64,000 nucleotides of DNA from an uncultured Bacteroidales bacterium. GTDB taxonomy: Bacteria > Bacteroidota > Bacteroidia > Bacteroidales > F082. Position 1 is the stretch's first letter, and each line of letters opens with the position of its first letter. The notes below the pieces were generated by a model, which saw only the letters and a list, made by a program, of their open reading frames with translations, ran no database searches and was not told where the DNA came from. The position numbers and the translations under genes are program-made. Shown one piece after another: positions 16,659 to 24,512 of the stretch. The DNA lies in NCBI GenBank assembly GCA_900317055.1, contig ONFF01000020.1, positions 1 to 64,000 on the forward strand, read 5' to 3'.

Positions 16659-18418
16659 ATGAAAACTATCATCATCAAAACGACATTTATACTATTGGCC
16701 TTGTTTCTGGTGCTTGATGCGGCTGAAGCCCAAATGAACCTAAATGAGATTGCCGATGCCGAACCATTTCACAAGGTTGCGCAAATTAAAGGCACGGAAA
16801 ATCTCCTTAGAGATTATTTCTCGGGAATATCTAACGAAAACGATACGCTTTATGTCGTTCTCTGTCCGTTGATGTTCTGTCCGCGCTGCGAGGCAGAAAT
16901 CAATGTCGTGCAGGAATTGCTTTATATGCGCAAACCTGACAACCCCATGGTTATGATAGCATCTTCTCCCAACGAACAGGCAGCAAGAAAATACGTGGCA
17001 AAGAAATTCTATTTCGAAGATGTGATTTATGATACGGATTTGTCTTTTAAGTCGTTTCTTGCTTTCAGGACGGAGGAGCCACGCATACCTTTCATCATGA
17101 AAATCGACAGAAAATCAGGGCGTTTGCTTACGGGCGGTGATTATATTGTCATCAATGATGAATTTGCAGATGCCTTAATTCGACATACTGAGCCGATGCC
17201 CTATTACGGCGAATTATGGGAAGGAACCATCTCATTCCAGCCTGCCGCCTCAAATTGTGAAGGCAGTGATTTTGAACAAGCCGAAATCTTCAGCAAGATG
17301 GCAGTGCCTTCCGATAGCAACAGCATTGTGTCAAATATCACTTTTTCCAAGATAAGCAATGGATACCTTTCATTTGCCGATGAATTGGACAACAGCATTT
17401 ATCTGTATTCATTATCCGAAAACGCTGACAATCTTTCGTTTGTGGGAAGATTTGTTCCGAATGAGAGTGAAGAATTGGCGTTTGTCTCTATCGAGCATGA
17501 AACGAGCATGAAAAGTATTTCCAATTGCGAGCCAATAACATGGTACTTGCCATGTGTCTTACTGGTTCCATGATTAACCCGGATACGCTGGTGTTTTCCG
17601 TCTCTGTGCCCAATCTTAAATACAAAGAAGGAAACAACATGGCCTATAGCAACGCCCCTGCCGTTATTTTCCAAAACATTCACAACGAAAAGATGAGAGA
17701 ATTTATTCCAATGGAATTGTTCGGAAGTATTGACAGCATCACATACATAGGGCATGAAAGCTTTTATTATTCAGAGAAACTTGACTTGTTGTTTTTTGCC
17801 TCGTTCAAAGGCTATCCGTATTTTGAATTGACCAATGAGCATCAAAATCCTTTTGAAGAATGCTTTTATAAGGAAACACCATTATACACTGTTTATGATA
17901 CCGATAAAAAGCCTGTCGGACGCATTGGGCAGTTGGGACAAATCCACATGGATTTGCATTTGGGCTATGCCTACTGCAACCCCAAAATAACAAGTCATGG
18001 AAGCACAATAGCGGTAACAGATGGCACATCAGGGATCCTATCAATATACGATAATAACGATTGGGGAAAACCGCTGTCAACTGTAGAAGTGTTCAATGTT
18101 TCTGCCGATGATTTTACGATTGATAGCACACTATACGGAACAGAAGAATACGCTTATCAATTTCAGGACAATTTCCAGGACTTGATTGTTGACATCTTAA
18201 TAGATGAAACAAGCATTTATACATTGTCAATTGAAGGCGGCTGCTACTTCAAAAAGACATTCGACAGGGATGGAAACCTTAAAAACACGATTCTTGTTCC
18301 GAATACAATAGAGTCACATCAGTTGGAAATCACAGGTTTGTGTCTTGTCAAGAATAAAGTCCTTGCCGTTGGGTTTTATTATGACAAGGAAAGACATAAT
18401 ATGGTTTTGCTGGATTGA
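16659..18418 (+). pseudogene. Thioredoxin-like plus beta-propeller exported protein, frameshifted
   Basis: The first part (16659-17573) has a signal peptide (MKTIIIKTTFILLALFLVLD, then AAEAQ) and a thioredoxin-like stretch with LYVVLCPLMFCPRCEAEI. The second part, open from 17501 to 18418 in the -1 frame, continues as repeated beta-strand blades of the BF3164/TolB-like six-bladed propeller type. The join must fall between 17501 and 17573: frame 0 gives SNCEPITWYLPCVL, while the other gives QLRANNMVLAMCLTG, which fits the propeller better. One single-base indel would restore a ~585-residue protein. I see no canonical slippery heptamer, so a broken gene or an assembly error is likelier than programmed frameshifting. 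Confidence 0.7.
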
Positions 18419-18436
18419 TATGGCGACATAAGCAAC

Positions 18437-18458
18437 CAATCTGCGGGGACGCAGATTG
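18437..18458. repeat. Perfect hairpin, 9-bp stem
   Basis: CAATCTGCG-GGGA-CGCAGATTG lies 18 bases after the propeller stop codon. There is no T-tract, so I class it with the palindromic repeats rather than as a terminator, although it may attenuate read-through. Confidence 0.55.
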
Positions 18459-18476
18459 CGACATTGAAATAAACAC

Positions 18477-18495
18477 AGAAAACAGAAGTCTAACA
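18477..18495. repeat. 19-bp direct repeat, copy 2
   Basis: The second copy of AGAAAACAGAAGTCTAACA (see 16622) ends 18 bases before the ATG at 18514. Confidence 0.6.
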
Positions 18496-18513
18496 CTTAA
18501 AACGATAAGAAAA

Positions 18514-18981
18514 ATGGATAGCACTTATTTAATTCTAGATGAACTCATCGGTATGTTACCCATCATTTTATGCGGATGCGTACTCCCCATCATGGTTGTC
18601 TGGTTTGTGGTTCGAAAGAAAATAAATGAGACAAACGCTCGCACACAGATCGTCACGGCAGCCATCGAGAAAAACCCGGATTTGGATGTCGAGGATCTGC
18701 TCAAGAAGGCTTCTCCCAAGCCAAAACTACTGAAAGAGAAACTGCTCACGAAACTGCTGTGGGGCTTCATTGCCTCGTTGTCGGGCATAGGTTTGACAGG
18801 CCTTGGCATCTACATGAAAAGTACAGGATTGGGTATTGATGTTGATGTTCAGACCGCCCTTTGCTTCGGCTTGATTCTGTTAGCCATCGGTGCCGCCTTC
18901 ATCATCAACTATGGTGTAGGTCGAAAGATGCTCGCCAAGGAGATTGAGGCTGAGGAAAACAAAATGAACACACAGGCCTAA
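18514..18981 (+). CDS. Two-helix membrane protein of the sigma operon (DUF6249-like)
   Basis: 155 residues from the ATG at 18514. An upstream in-frame start at 18415 would run through a palindromic repeat and is rejected. A short N-terminus precedes a helix (MLPIILCGCVLPIMVVWFVV), then a charged cytoplasmic loop (ARTQIVTAAIEKNPDLDVED), two further hydrophobic segments, and an acidic/basic tail. This is the pattern of DUF6249 proteins that accompany ECF sigma factors in Bacteroidota. It sits 3 bp before the sigma-factor gene, so it is likely a regulator or target of that system; exact role unknown. Confidence 0.78.
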   Translation: MDSTYLILDELIGMLPIILCGCVLPIMVVWFVVRKKINETNARTQIVTAAIEKNPDLDVEDLLKKASPKPKLLKEKLLTKLLWGFIASLSGIGLTGLGIYMKSTGLGIDVDVQTALCFGLILLAIGAAFIINYGVGRKMLAKEIEAEENKMNTQA

Positions 18982-18984
18982 ACC

Positions 18985-19461
18985 GTGACACGCGAAGGAT
19001 TCATAGCACTTGTGGAGCAAGAGCAGGAGGCTCTTCGGGGCTTCTTGCTCTACCTCTGCTGCGGCAACAAGGACGAAGCCGACGACCTTGCGCAAGACGC
19101 TTTGGTCAAGGCTTACCTCTCGTCGGCAGGCTATCAGGAGAAGGGGAGGTTCCGCTCGTGGCTGTTTAAGATTGCCCACAACACCTTCCTCAACCACAAG
19201 GCCAGTTGCCGAACAACAGAAAGCCTCGACGAGGCACGGGCACTCGTCAACAACACTTCCGCCGATGCTTCCTTTGCGCACCAAGACCTCTATCTTTGCC
19301 TGCGCACCCTGCCGCCCAAGGAACGCTCGGCCATCACGCTATTCTATTTCAACGGATACAATATCAAGGAAATAGCGGCCATCACCGAGACATCGGAAGA
19401 TGCCGTAAAGAAACAACTCTCGCGCGGACGCGACAAACTAAAGGAGAAACTGAAACCATGA
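18985..19461 (+). CDS. RNA polymerase sigma factor, ECF type
   Basis: 158 residues starting with GTG at 18985. Region 2 is clear (GNKDEADDLAQDALVKAYLS, then FRSWLFKIAHNTFLNHK). Region 4 is also clear (LPPKERSAITLFYFNGYNIK, then EIAAITETSEDAVKKQLSRG, HTH). It directs core polymerase to a small regulon. The next gene overlaps its stop by 4 bp (ATGA) and encodes a membrane protein with a cytoplasmic N-terminus, the usual position of an anti-sigma factor. The stimulus is unknown. Confidence 0.93.
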   Translation: MTREGFIALVEQEQEALRGFLLYLCCGNKDEADDLAQDALVKAYLSSAGYQEKGRFRSWLFKIAHNTFLNHKASCRTTESLDEARALVNNTSADASFAHQDLYLCLRTLPPKERSAITLFYFNGYNIKEIAAITETSEDAVKKQLSRGRDKLKEKLKP

Positions 19462-19862
19462 ACAAAGACAAAACACTTGAGGAACTCTTCCTCGCTCAGC
19501 AACCGCATTTCGATGACAACGAGGCCTTTATGGCATCGCTCAACAAGCGTTTGGATGCCGTGGAGTATGTAAAACAACACCAAGAGGCCACGATTCGCCA
19601 CTACAAATGGGCCCTGGTGGCAGCCTTTGTCGTGGGCGTCATCAGCGGCGCCGTTACCATCGCTTTCGTGCTCTCCATGCCCGCCGAGGTCCCGCTTTTC
19701 ACATTCAACGCGCAGTCAGCGGTTCTTATTTGGCTCAGCGAACACTCCCGAATCATCGTCACCACCGCGCTTTCCTTGTTAATGTGCTTTGGCATCTTCA
19801 GCATCTTCGGCAATGTGATGGACATTGTGAATATGCGAAAGCAAGTTTTATCTAAAGCTTAA
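19458..19862 (+). CDS. Membrane protein, probable anti-sigma factor
   Basis: 134 residues from the ATG at 19458 that overlaps the sigma stop codon. The N-terminal ~50 residues are cytoplasmic (MNKDKTLEELFLAQQPHFDD, then NEAFMASLNKRLDAVEYVKQ), the type of short domain that binds ECF sigma factors in Bacteroidota. Two transmembrane helices follow (WALVAAFVVGVISGAVTIAF and ITTALSLLMCFGIFSIF-type). The anti-sigma role is inferred from position and topology; no zinc-binding HxxxCxxC motif is present. Its stop overlaps that of the convergent hydrolase gene. Confidence 0.8.
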   Translation: MNKDKTLEELFLAQQPHFDDNEAFMASLNKRLDAVEYVKQHQEATIRHYKWALVAAFVVGVISGAVTIAFVLSMPAEVPLFTFNAQSAVLIWLSEHSRIIVTTALSLLMCFGIFSIFGNVMDIVNMRKQVLSKA

Positions 19863-20743
19863 TCGCATTCCTCCAGCCATTTTTCTAAGATCTCGCAGTA
19901 TTTGTCGGTTTGCTCGACGAAGCAGGTGTGGCGTGCGCCTTTGAAGACTTCCCATCGGCTGTTGGGGATGTTCTCGTAGAGCGAGGCAGCCACCACAGGG
20001 GTGCAGATGTCGCGGGTGCCGCTGCATATCAGGCAAGGCTGCGTGATTTGGTTGAGGCGGTCGGTGTATTCGAAGTCGGCCAGATCGCCCAAGGGTTGGT
20101 ATTCGTTGGGTCCCCAGCCGTAGAGGTAGGCTTCATCGCCGGCGCGTTTCGGGCGACGGATACATTCTGGCGAGTTGTCATCCACGCTGATGACATAACG
20201 CTCATAGTAATGCTCGTTGGCGCGGAGATAGTCGGGGTCGTCCCATTTCCCGGTGGCTTCGGCGTGGCGGATGGCCTCTTGGTCTTCTGCCGACATGTAT
20301 TTGATGAGGCGGTGCTGCTCGCTGGCCCACAACGAGCTGGAGGCATGGCCCGAGGATAAGATGACCGACTTGATACCCTTAGGGTGACAATCGATGATAT
20401 AGGCGATGGCTTGCATAGCGCCCCACGACTGGCCAAGGAGGTGGAGCTGGTCGAGGTGCAGATGCTCGCGCAAGGCGATGAGTTCGTTGATCCAGGTCTC
20501 TTGAGTCCACAGTTCGGGGTGGCCGTCGAGGTAGGAGTTACCGCAGCCGATCTGGTCGTAGGAGATGACCTGACGGCCCGTGTCGGCGATGCGGTCCAGC
20601 ACTTCGAAATAGTTATGTGTACTGCCCGGTCCGCCGTGCAGACAAAGCAGTGCAGGCTTGTTTGAAGGTTCACCGACAATGCGGTAATAGGTTTGGTAGC
20701 CGAGATAAGGCATATAGCCTTCTTGGATGGGATGTTGGTTCAT
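19859..20743 (-). CDS. Proline iminopeptidase-like alpha/beta hydrolase
   Basis: 294 residues, alpha/beta hydrolase fold, peptidase S33 family. The oxyanion region is LLCLHGGPGSTHNYF (HGGPG motif), the nucleophile elbow is LLGQSWGAMQAI (GQSWG) and the C-terminal catalytic residues are expected at GTRDICTP (Asp) and GARHTCF (His). HGGPG with GQSWG is characteristic of proline iminopeptidases and tricorn-interacting factor F1. It has no signal peptide, so it acts in the cytoplasm, probably releasing N-terminal proline or similar residues from peptides. Confidence 0.9.
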   Translation of the reverse strand: MNQHPIQEGYMPYLGYQTYYRIVGEPSNKPALLCLHGGPGSTHNYFEVLDRIADTGRQVISYDQIGCGNSYLDGHPELWTQETWINELIALREHLHLDQLHLLGQSWGAMQAIAYIIDCHPKGIKSVILSSGHASSSLWASEQHRLIKYMSAEDQEAIRHAEATGKWDDPDYLRANEHYYERYVISVDDNSPECIRRPKRAGDEAYLYGWGPNEYQPLGDLADFEYTDRLNQITQPCLICSGTRDICTPVVAASLYENIPNSRWEVFKGARHTCFVEQTDKYCEILEKWLEECD

Positions 20744-20765
20744 GAATTGGTGTATATTAATGGTT

Positions 20766-21848
20766 TTACTTCACAACAAATTTTGCTGTTTCACAGGCGC
20801 CTTCTCCCTTCACCTGCAAGAAATAAATCCCCTTTTCCATTCCAGCCACGGAAATGGTTCCGCTTGATAACCCTGCAGCCACTTCTTGTCCCATCAAATT
20901 GAAAATGGAATACTCAACCTTTTCGGAAGGAAGGTTCTTCAAATAAAGGACATCGGAAACGGGGTTGGGATAAACTTCAAGTGGTTGTTGCTGGGTGTTT
21001 TCGTGAACGGCCAACGGTCCATCTTTAGGAATAATGTTCAAGATGATGCCTTCTACCTTGGTCATGCCGTAATAGAAATTCGGGTCAGGGATGTCATACC
21101 AGTTGTCCAAAGTGCCACCATAGCCAAAGTTGATGTGGAACTTGCCATCCGATTCGCGGTAGCCATCGACCACGACATTGTGTCCGACCGTCCCCGCGGG
21201 ATTCTCGACAGCCAAATGGGCAGGATAACCAGCTTGCAGATTGGAAATCAAGGTGGCGTACATTAGAGAATCGGGCTCACGAAACAGCATGCAGTCCGTA
21301 AAGCCAAAGCGTTGGTAGGCCTCAAAGGCTTGGTCCACATAAAAGGTGCCGGAACTTTCCGAAGTATAGACCTGCGTACAAGCTGTGCCGCAAGCAAAGA
21401 CCAAGGCGGCGGCCAACTCGTCAGACAGTTCCTCGCCGCGCTGGAAAGTGGCGTCGATGGAATCCAACATTTCGTTCAGCATCGGGAAGGACGGAAATTT
21501 CAAACTTGCCCAATCGTCGTCAATGACATAATTGCGCCCTGCGTAGTAATGGTTATAATCGTCATCGTCGGTAAAGCGGGTGTCTTGGGTTGTTCGCAAA
21601 TAGTTAATGATTTGTCCCATGGCAATGGCAGGACAGCCTGCCACGCTGTATGCATTGCCATTCACTGGGTCTCTGGGGCAAAGCTGGTTGTATGGATAAT
21701 CCTGTGTCCAATGCGAATGAAGCAAGCCATCCGCGCGAAGCATTGTCGTGACGGTGTCTGGTTTTTCAACAGTTTTCAGAAGAGGAGCTTGTGCCCAGCT
21801 GTTCATAGCGCATAGCGCAATTAGTAAGAAGGAAAGGAGTTTCGACAT
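20766..21848 (-). CDS. Secreted C10 (streptopain-like) cysteine protease with T9SS domain
   Basis: 360 residues from the ATG at 21848, which gives the signal peptide MSKLLSFLLIALCAMNSWAQ. The catalytic Cys is in GNAYSVAGCPAIAMGQIINY and the catalytic His in VGHNVVVDGYRES, both as in the C10 peptidase family (SpeB, interpain, periodontain). The end of the chain has YPNPVSDVLYLKNL, FNLMGQEVAAG and GIYFLQVKG, a T9SS sorting domain. The usual ~120-residue inhibitory propeptide is missing: only ~30 residues separate the signal peptide from the mature-like HSHWTQDYPYNQLCP start. It should be secreted as an already mature enzyme. Confidence 0.9.
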   Translation of the reverse strand: MSKLLSFLLIALCAMNSWAQAPLLKTVEKPDTVTTMLRADGLLHSHWTQDYPYNQLCPRDPVNGNAYSVAGCPAIAMGQIINYLRTTQDTRFTDDDDYNHYYAGRNYVIDDDWASLKFPSFPMLNEMLDSIDATFQRGEELSDELAAALVFACGTACTQVYTSESSGTFYVDQAFEAYQRFGFTDCMLFREPDSLMYATLISNLQAGYPAHLAVENPAGTVGHNVVVDGYRESDGKFHINFGYGGTLDNWYDIPDPNFYYGMTKVEGIILNIIPKDGPLAVHENTQQQPLEVYPNPVSDVLYLKNLPSEKVEYSIFNLMGQEVAAGLSSGTISVAGMEKGIYFLQVKGEGACETAKFVVK

Positions 21849-21917
21849 TTCGCTCAAGTTTGATTTACACTGCAAAACTACAACATTTTCATTATCAACG
21901 ATGATTTAATTTTATAA

Positions 21918-21976
21918 TGTCCATGTAATTGTCCACATTTGGTTTTCGTTTCGGAACAGATAATACCCTAATTTTG
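21918..21976 (+). promoter_or_regulatory. 59-bp promoter module, copy A
   Basis: TGTCCA (21918), TGTCCA 12 bp later (21930), then GGTTTTCGTTTCGGAAC-AGATAAT (21941-21964) and the -7 box TAATTTTG (21969-21976). All elements have identical spacing in copies B and C. Downstream is the GyrI-like gene. Confidence 0.8.
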
Positions 21977-22051
21977 TGACCGAATTGATATGGACAAAAA
22001 GGCACACCTACAATGAAACAAGATTGAGACTCTCGCAAACAAATCACAACA

Positions 22052-22519
22052 ATGGAAAAATTCAGTATTCAGACATTGCCCGAAATCATCGTGGCAAGTC
22101 ACCGTGAAATCATTCCCAACTACGCCGCCATCGGTCCGATGTGTGTCGAGAAAATTGGTCCCGAAATGCAAAAACTCGGCTGCAAATGTCCGCCGCCTGG
22201 CTACTGTTTCACTATGGAGCACAACAAGGAGTACACGCCGACGAACATCGACATCGAGTATTGCGAACAAGTGGAAGAGATGGGCGAAGATAGCGACATT
22301 ATCCAGTTCAAACGTCTGCCCGCCGTACCCAAAGCACTCTGCGTGAAGCACATCGGTCCTTACGAGCGTTTCTACGAGTCGTTCACCGAAGCCTTTCGCT
22401 ATATCGAGGAGCAGGGCTACAAGGTCGTAGGCCAGCACCGCACCTGCTACATCGATGGCGCCTGGAACCAGGAAGACCCTGGGAAATGGTTGTCGGTGAT
22501 TCAGATACCGATAGAGTAA
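22052..22519 (+). CDS. GyrI-like / AraC effector-binding domain protein
   Basis: 155 residues forming one GyrI-like small-molecule binding domain (SHS2-type repeat), without any DNA-binding domain. Typical segments are FSIQTLPEIIVASHREIIPN, YCEQVEEMGEDSDIIQFKRL, CVKHIGPYERFYESFTEAFR and YIDGAWNQEDPGKWLSVIQI-type. Stand-alone members bind drugs or hydrophobic ligands, protect gyrase, or hydrolyse cyclopropanoids in some cases; which applies here is unknown. It is driven by promoter module A and closed by a strong terminator, so it is monocistronic. The promoter is shared with a flavoprotein and an adhesin-like lipoprotein. Confidence 0.85.
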   Translation: MEKFSIQTLPEIIVASHREIIPNYAAIGPMCVEKIGPEMQKLGCKCPPPGYCFTMEHNKEYTPTNIDIEYCEQVEEMGEDSDIIQFKRLPAVPKALCVKHIGPYERFYESFTEAFRYIEEQGYKVVGQHRTCYIDGAWNQEDPGKWLSVIQIPIE

Positions 22520-22533
22520 CCTTTAGAACGATG

Positions 22534-22565
22534 AAAGCCGAGGCAAGTTAGTGGTCTCGGCTTTT
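22534..22565 (+). terminator. Terminator of the GyrI-like gene
   Basis: AAAGCCGAG (22534-22542) pairs with CTCGGCTTT (22556-22564), a 13-nt loop between, followed by TGGTTTC. It lies 15 bases after the stop codon and just before promoter module B. Confidence 0.8.
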
Positions 22566-22605
22566 GGTTTCATCTTTCCATTTGCAATTCTGGCTTGTTC
22601 CTAAA

Positions 22606-22664
22606 TGTCTACATCATTGTCCACATAAGGTTTTCGTTTCGGAACGGATAATGCGCTATTTTTG
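22606..22664 (+). promoter_or_regulatory. 59-bp promoter module, copy B
   Basis: TGTCTA (22606), TGTCCA (22618), GGTTTTCGTTTCGGAAC-GGATAAT (22629-22652), -7 box TATTTTTG (22657-22664). Same spacing as copies A and C. It drives the two-domain flavoprotein gene 24 bases downstream. Confidence 0.8.
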
Positions 22665-22688
22665 CGGTCGATTTGATAGAAGCAAACA

Positions 22689-23864
22689 ATGAATTTGGTA
22701 TTGAACACATTAGGAGCAAGCATTGACAAAGAAACGATTATCGCTCTGCTTCCTGACAAAGAGGTTGAAATCATCGACACCGCCGACATGAACATTGCGC
22801 ATTGCATGGGCTGCAACCAGTGCTGGCTCAAAACACCTGGCATTTGCGCCATCAAGGATGATTATGAGAACATCCTCAAGAAACTGGTGAAGGCCGATAA
22901 CCTCTGGCTTGTCTCCGACACACGGTTTGGCTTTCTGGATTACAAAGGCAAACGAATGATGGATCGCATTATGCCTATGCTGAACATGACCATCGGTTTC
23001 CGCGACGGCTGGATGCGCCATGAGTTGCGCTACCATGCGCTCAACATCGGTCTTTTGTATAAAGGTGCCGCTGACCAAGCGCTGTTGGAAGATTGGTGCA
23101 AACGCACCGCTGCCAACATCGGTGGACATTCGTTGGGTGCTATTCCCTTGGATACTACTTCCAGCATGGTTCAAAACTCTAAACACTCAACTCTAAACTC
23201 TAAACCGACTCATATCGTTATCATCAACGGCAGCCCAAGAGTGCAGAAATACAGTAACACCGACAAAATCATCCACACCTTCGCCCAAGGCATGGAAGAG
23301 GGTGGTGTCACCTGGGAACTTCACAACCTCTCCAGCCGTAAAGAATGGAGCGCAGCACGCGAAGCCTTTCTCAACAACGAACGCATCCTCATTGCGTTTC
23401 CGCTTTATGTGGAATGTGTGCCTGGCTTGATGCTGGAATTCTTGGAAACACTGCCTAAGGAACGCAAGCAGCCTACAGAAATAACCTTTATGCTTCACGG
23501 AGGTATGGATGAAGGAAATGAGTTCCGCCTGTGCGAACGCTTCCTGCAAGGACTACCCGAACAGCTTGGTTGCAGTTACGGCGGCACACTCATCCATGGC
23601 GGTAGCTTCCGTATCCGCACCGCCCCAGCCGATCAAGTGGCCAAGATGGTGACCTCTTACGCTGAAATGGGGCAACTCTTTGCACAAAAAGGTAATTTTC
23701 TCTCTCCCGAAGCCACCAAATTTACAGGTATGGAACAATACCCTTGGCTGGTTCGCAAAATGGTGAGCCTACTGTTTTTGAAGAAAGTCAACGGGGAGTT
23801 TGAGCAGTTCGCCAAGGATTGGGGCTGCACTCGGCCGCTGAACGATCAACCGTATAGTGAATAA
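22689..23864 (+). CDS. Tandem flavodoxin-like NAD(P)H oxidoreductase
   Basis: 391 residues with two NADPH-dependent FMN reductase-like domains. Domain 1 (about 1-160) contains MGCNQCWLKTPGICAIKDDY, the cysteine-bearing motif of iron-sulfur flavoprotein-like reductases, but its N-terminal phosphate loop is degenerate (LNTLGASIDKE). Domain 2 (about 175-330) begins HIVIINGSPRVQKYSNTDKI with a good FMN-phosphate loop. The linker SMVQNSKHSTLNSKPT is encoded by an AACTCTAAAC-type repeat (23174-23205). This suggests that two separate genes were joined, or the linker extended, by repeat insertion. It probably reduces quinones, nitro compounds or metals in the cytoplasm; substrate unknown. Confidence 0.85.
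   Translation: MNLVLNTLGASIDKETIIALLPDKEVEIIDTADMNIAHCMGCNQCWLKTPGICAIKDDYENILKKLVKADNLWLVSDTRFGFLDYKGKRMMDRIMPMLNMTIGFRDGWMRHELRYHALNIGLLYKGAADQALLEDWCKRTAANIGGHSLGAIPLDTTSSMVQNSKHSTLNSKPTHIVIINGSPRVQKYSNTDKIIHTFAQGMEEGGVTWELHNLSSRKEWSAAREAFLNNERILIAFPLYVECVPGLMLEFLETLPKERKQPTEITFMLHGGMDEGNEFRLCERFLQGLPEQLGCSYGGTLIHGGSFRIRTAPADQVAKMVTSYAEMGQLFAQKGNFLSPEATKFTGMEQYPWLVRKMVSLLFLKKVNGEFEQFAKDWGCTRPLNDQPYSE
23174..23205. repeat. AACTCTAAAC word repeat inside the flavoprotein gene
   Basis: Four degenerate copies of the word AACTCTAAAC encode NSKHSTLNSK. The same words appear in the GH78 gene (59832) and, inverted, after the small lipoprotein gene (52471). Confidence 0.75.
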
Positions 23865-24045
23865 GTAGATGAGCATATTAAGTTTACATATTGGACACGA
23901 GACTAAGGGACTATGACTTGTGACTATGACTATGACCACTTCAACCAAGGGCAGAAGCCTCAACATTCCTGTGAAAGCGGTCATGGTCATGGTCAATGGT
24001 CATAGTTTTATAAGTCCCGTAGTCCCGTGTCCCTAAGATTCTTAC
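23861..24045. repeat. Large intergenic palindromic word repeat
   Basis: The left edge is ATAAGTAGATGAGCA, as at 14612. Then come GGACACGAGACTAAGGGACT and TATGACTATGACC words. The right half is inverted: GGTCATGGTCATGGTCAATG and AGTCCCGTAGTCCCGTGTCC. It overlaps the flavoprotein stop codon. The GGGACACGGGACT words also make up the repeat at 5684. Confidence 0.65.
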
Positions 24046-24065
24046 AGGTTTAAAATCACATCATT

Positions 24066-24512
24066 ATGGAATTATCAAATTGGTTTAAGGGATTCGAGAA
24101 AGGCATTGCACAGCTTTCACCAGAACAACGGTCAGTTTTCTTCGCGGAATGCGGAAAGAACTGTGTGAAAGGCGGTACGCTTTCGGTTTACCAAAAACTC
24201 TATGAGGACGCTAAAGGGGACATGGATGTTTTTTTTGAGATGGCCAATGATTTGCCCGGAGTGAAAGGTGAGGTCGTCGAAAAAGGTCGTGTCTATCGGT
24301 TGGTTTTTTTGGAATGCACTTGTGAATTGTGCAAAAAAGGATATGTCACAACACCTTTGCTCTGTGAATGTTCGCGCCAAAGCGTGATGTATTCGATGCA
24401 AAGTTTGTGGAAAGGCAAAAACTTCACCGTAACGCTTTGTCACTCCATCTTGGGTGGGGGAGCGGATTGTGAAATGAGAATAGAAGTTAAAAAAATAAAC
24501 TCAAAAAGATGA
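24066..24512 (+). CDS. Cysteine-rich hypothetical protein
   Basis: 148 residues, no signal peptide, not firmly recognised; it resembles DUF6144-type proteins. Cysteines are grouped as ECGKNCVK (residues about 29-36), LECTCELCKK, LLCECSRQ and a later TLCHS, so a metal or iron-sulfur site is plausible. Its last codons overlap the start of the following TonB-receptor gene by 4 bp (ATGA), which argues for a linked function such as metal handling, but this is inference. Confidence 0.75.
   Translation: MELSNWFKGFEKGIAQLSPEQRSVFFAECGKNCVKGGTLSVYQKLYEDAKGDMDVFFEMANDLPGVKGEVVEKGRVYRLVFLECTCELCKKGYVTTPLLCECSRQSVMYSMQSLWKGKNFTVTLCHSILGGGADCEMRIEVKKINSKR

Noticed and set aside
17525-18418. Independent gene starting at the TTG at 17525
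   Set aside because: Its N-terminus is mid-propeller, with no signal peptide or ribosome site, and it continues the upstream reading in another frame. One frameshifted gene explains both pieces.
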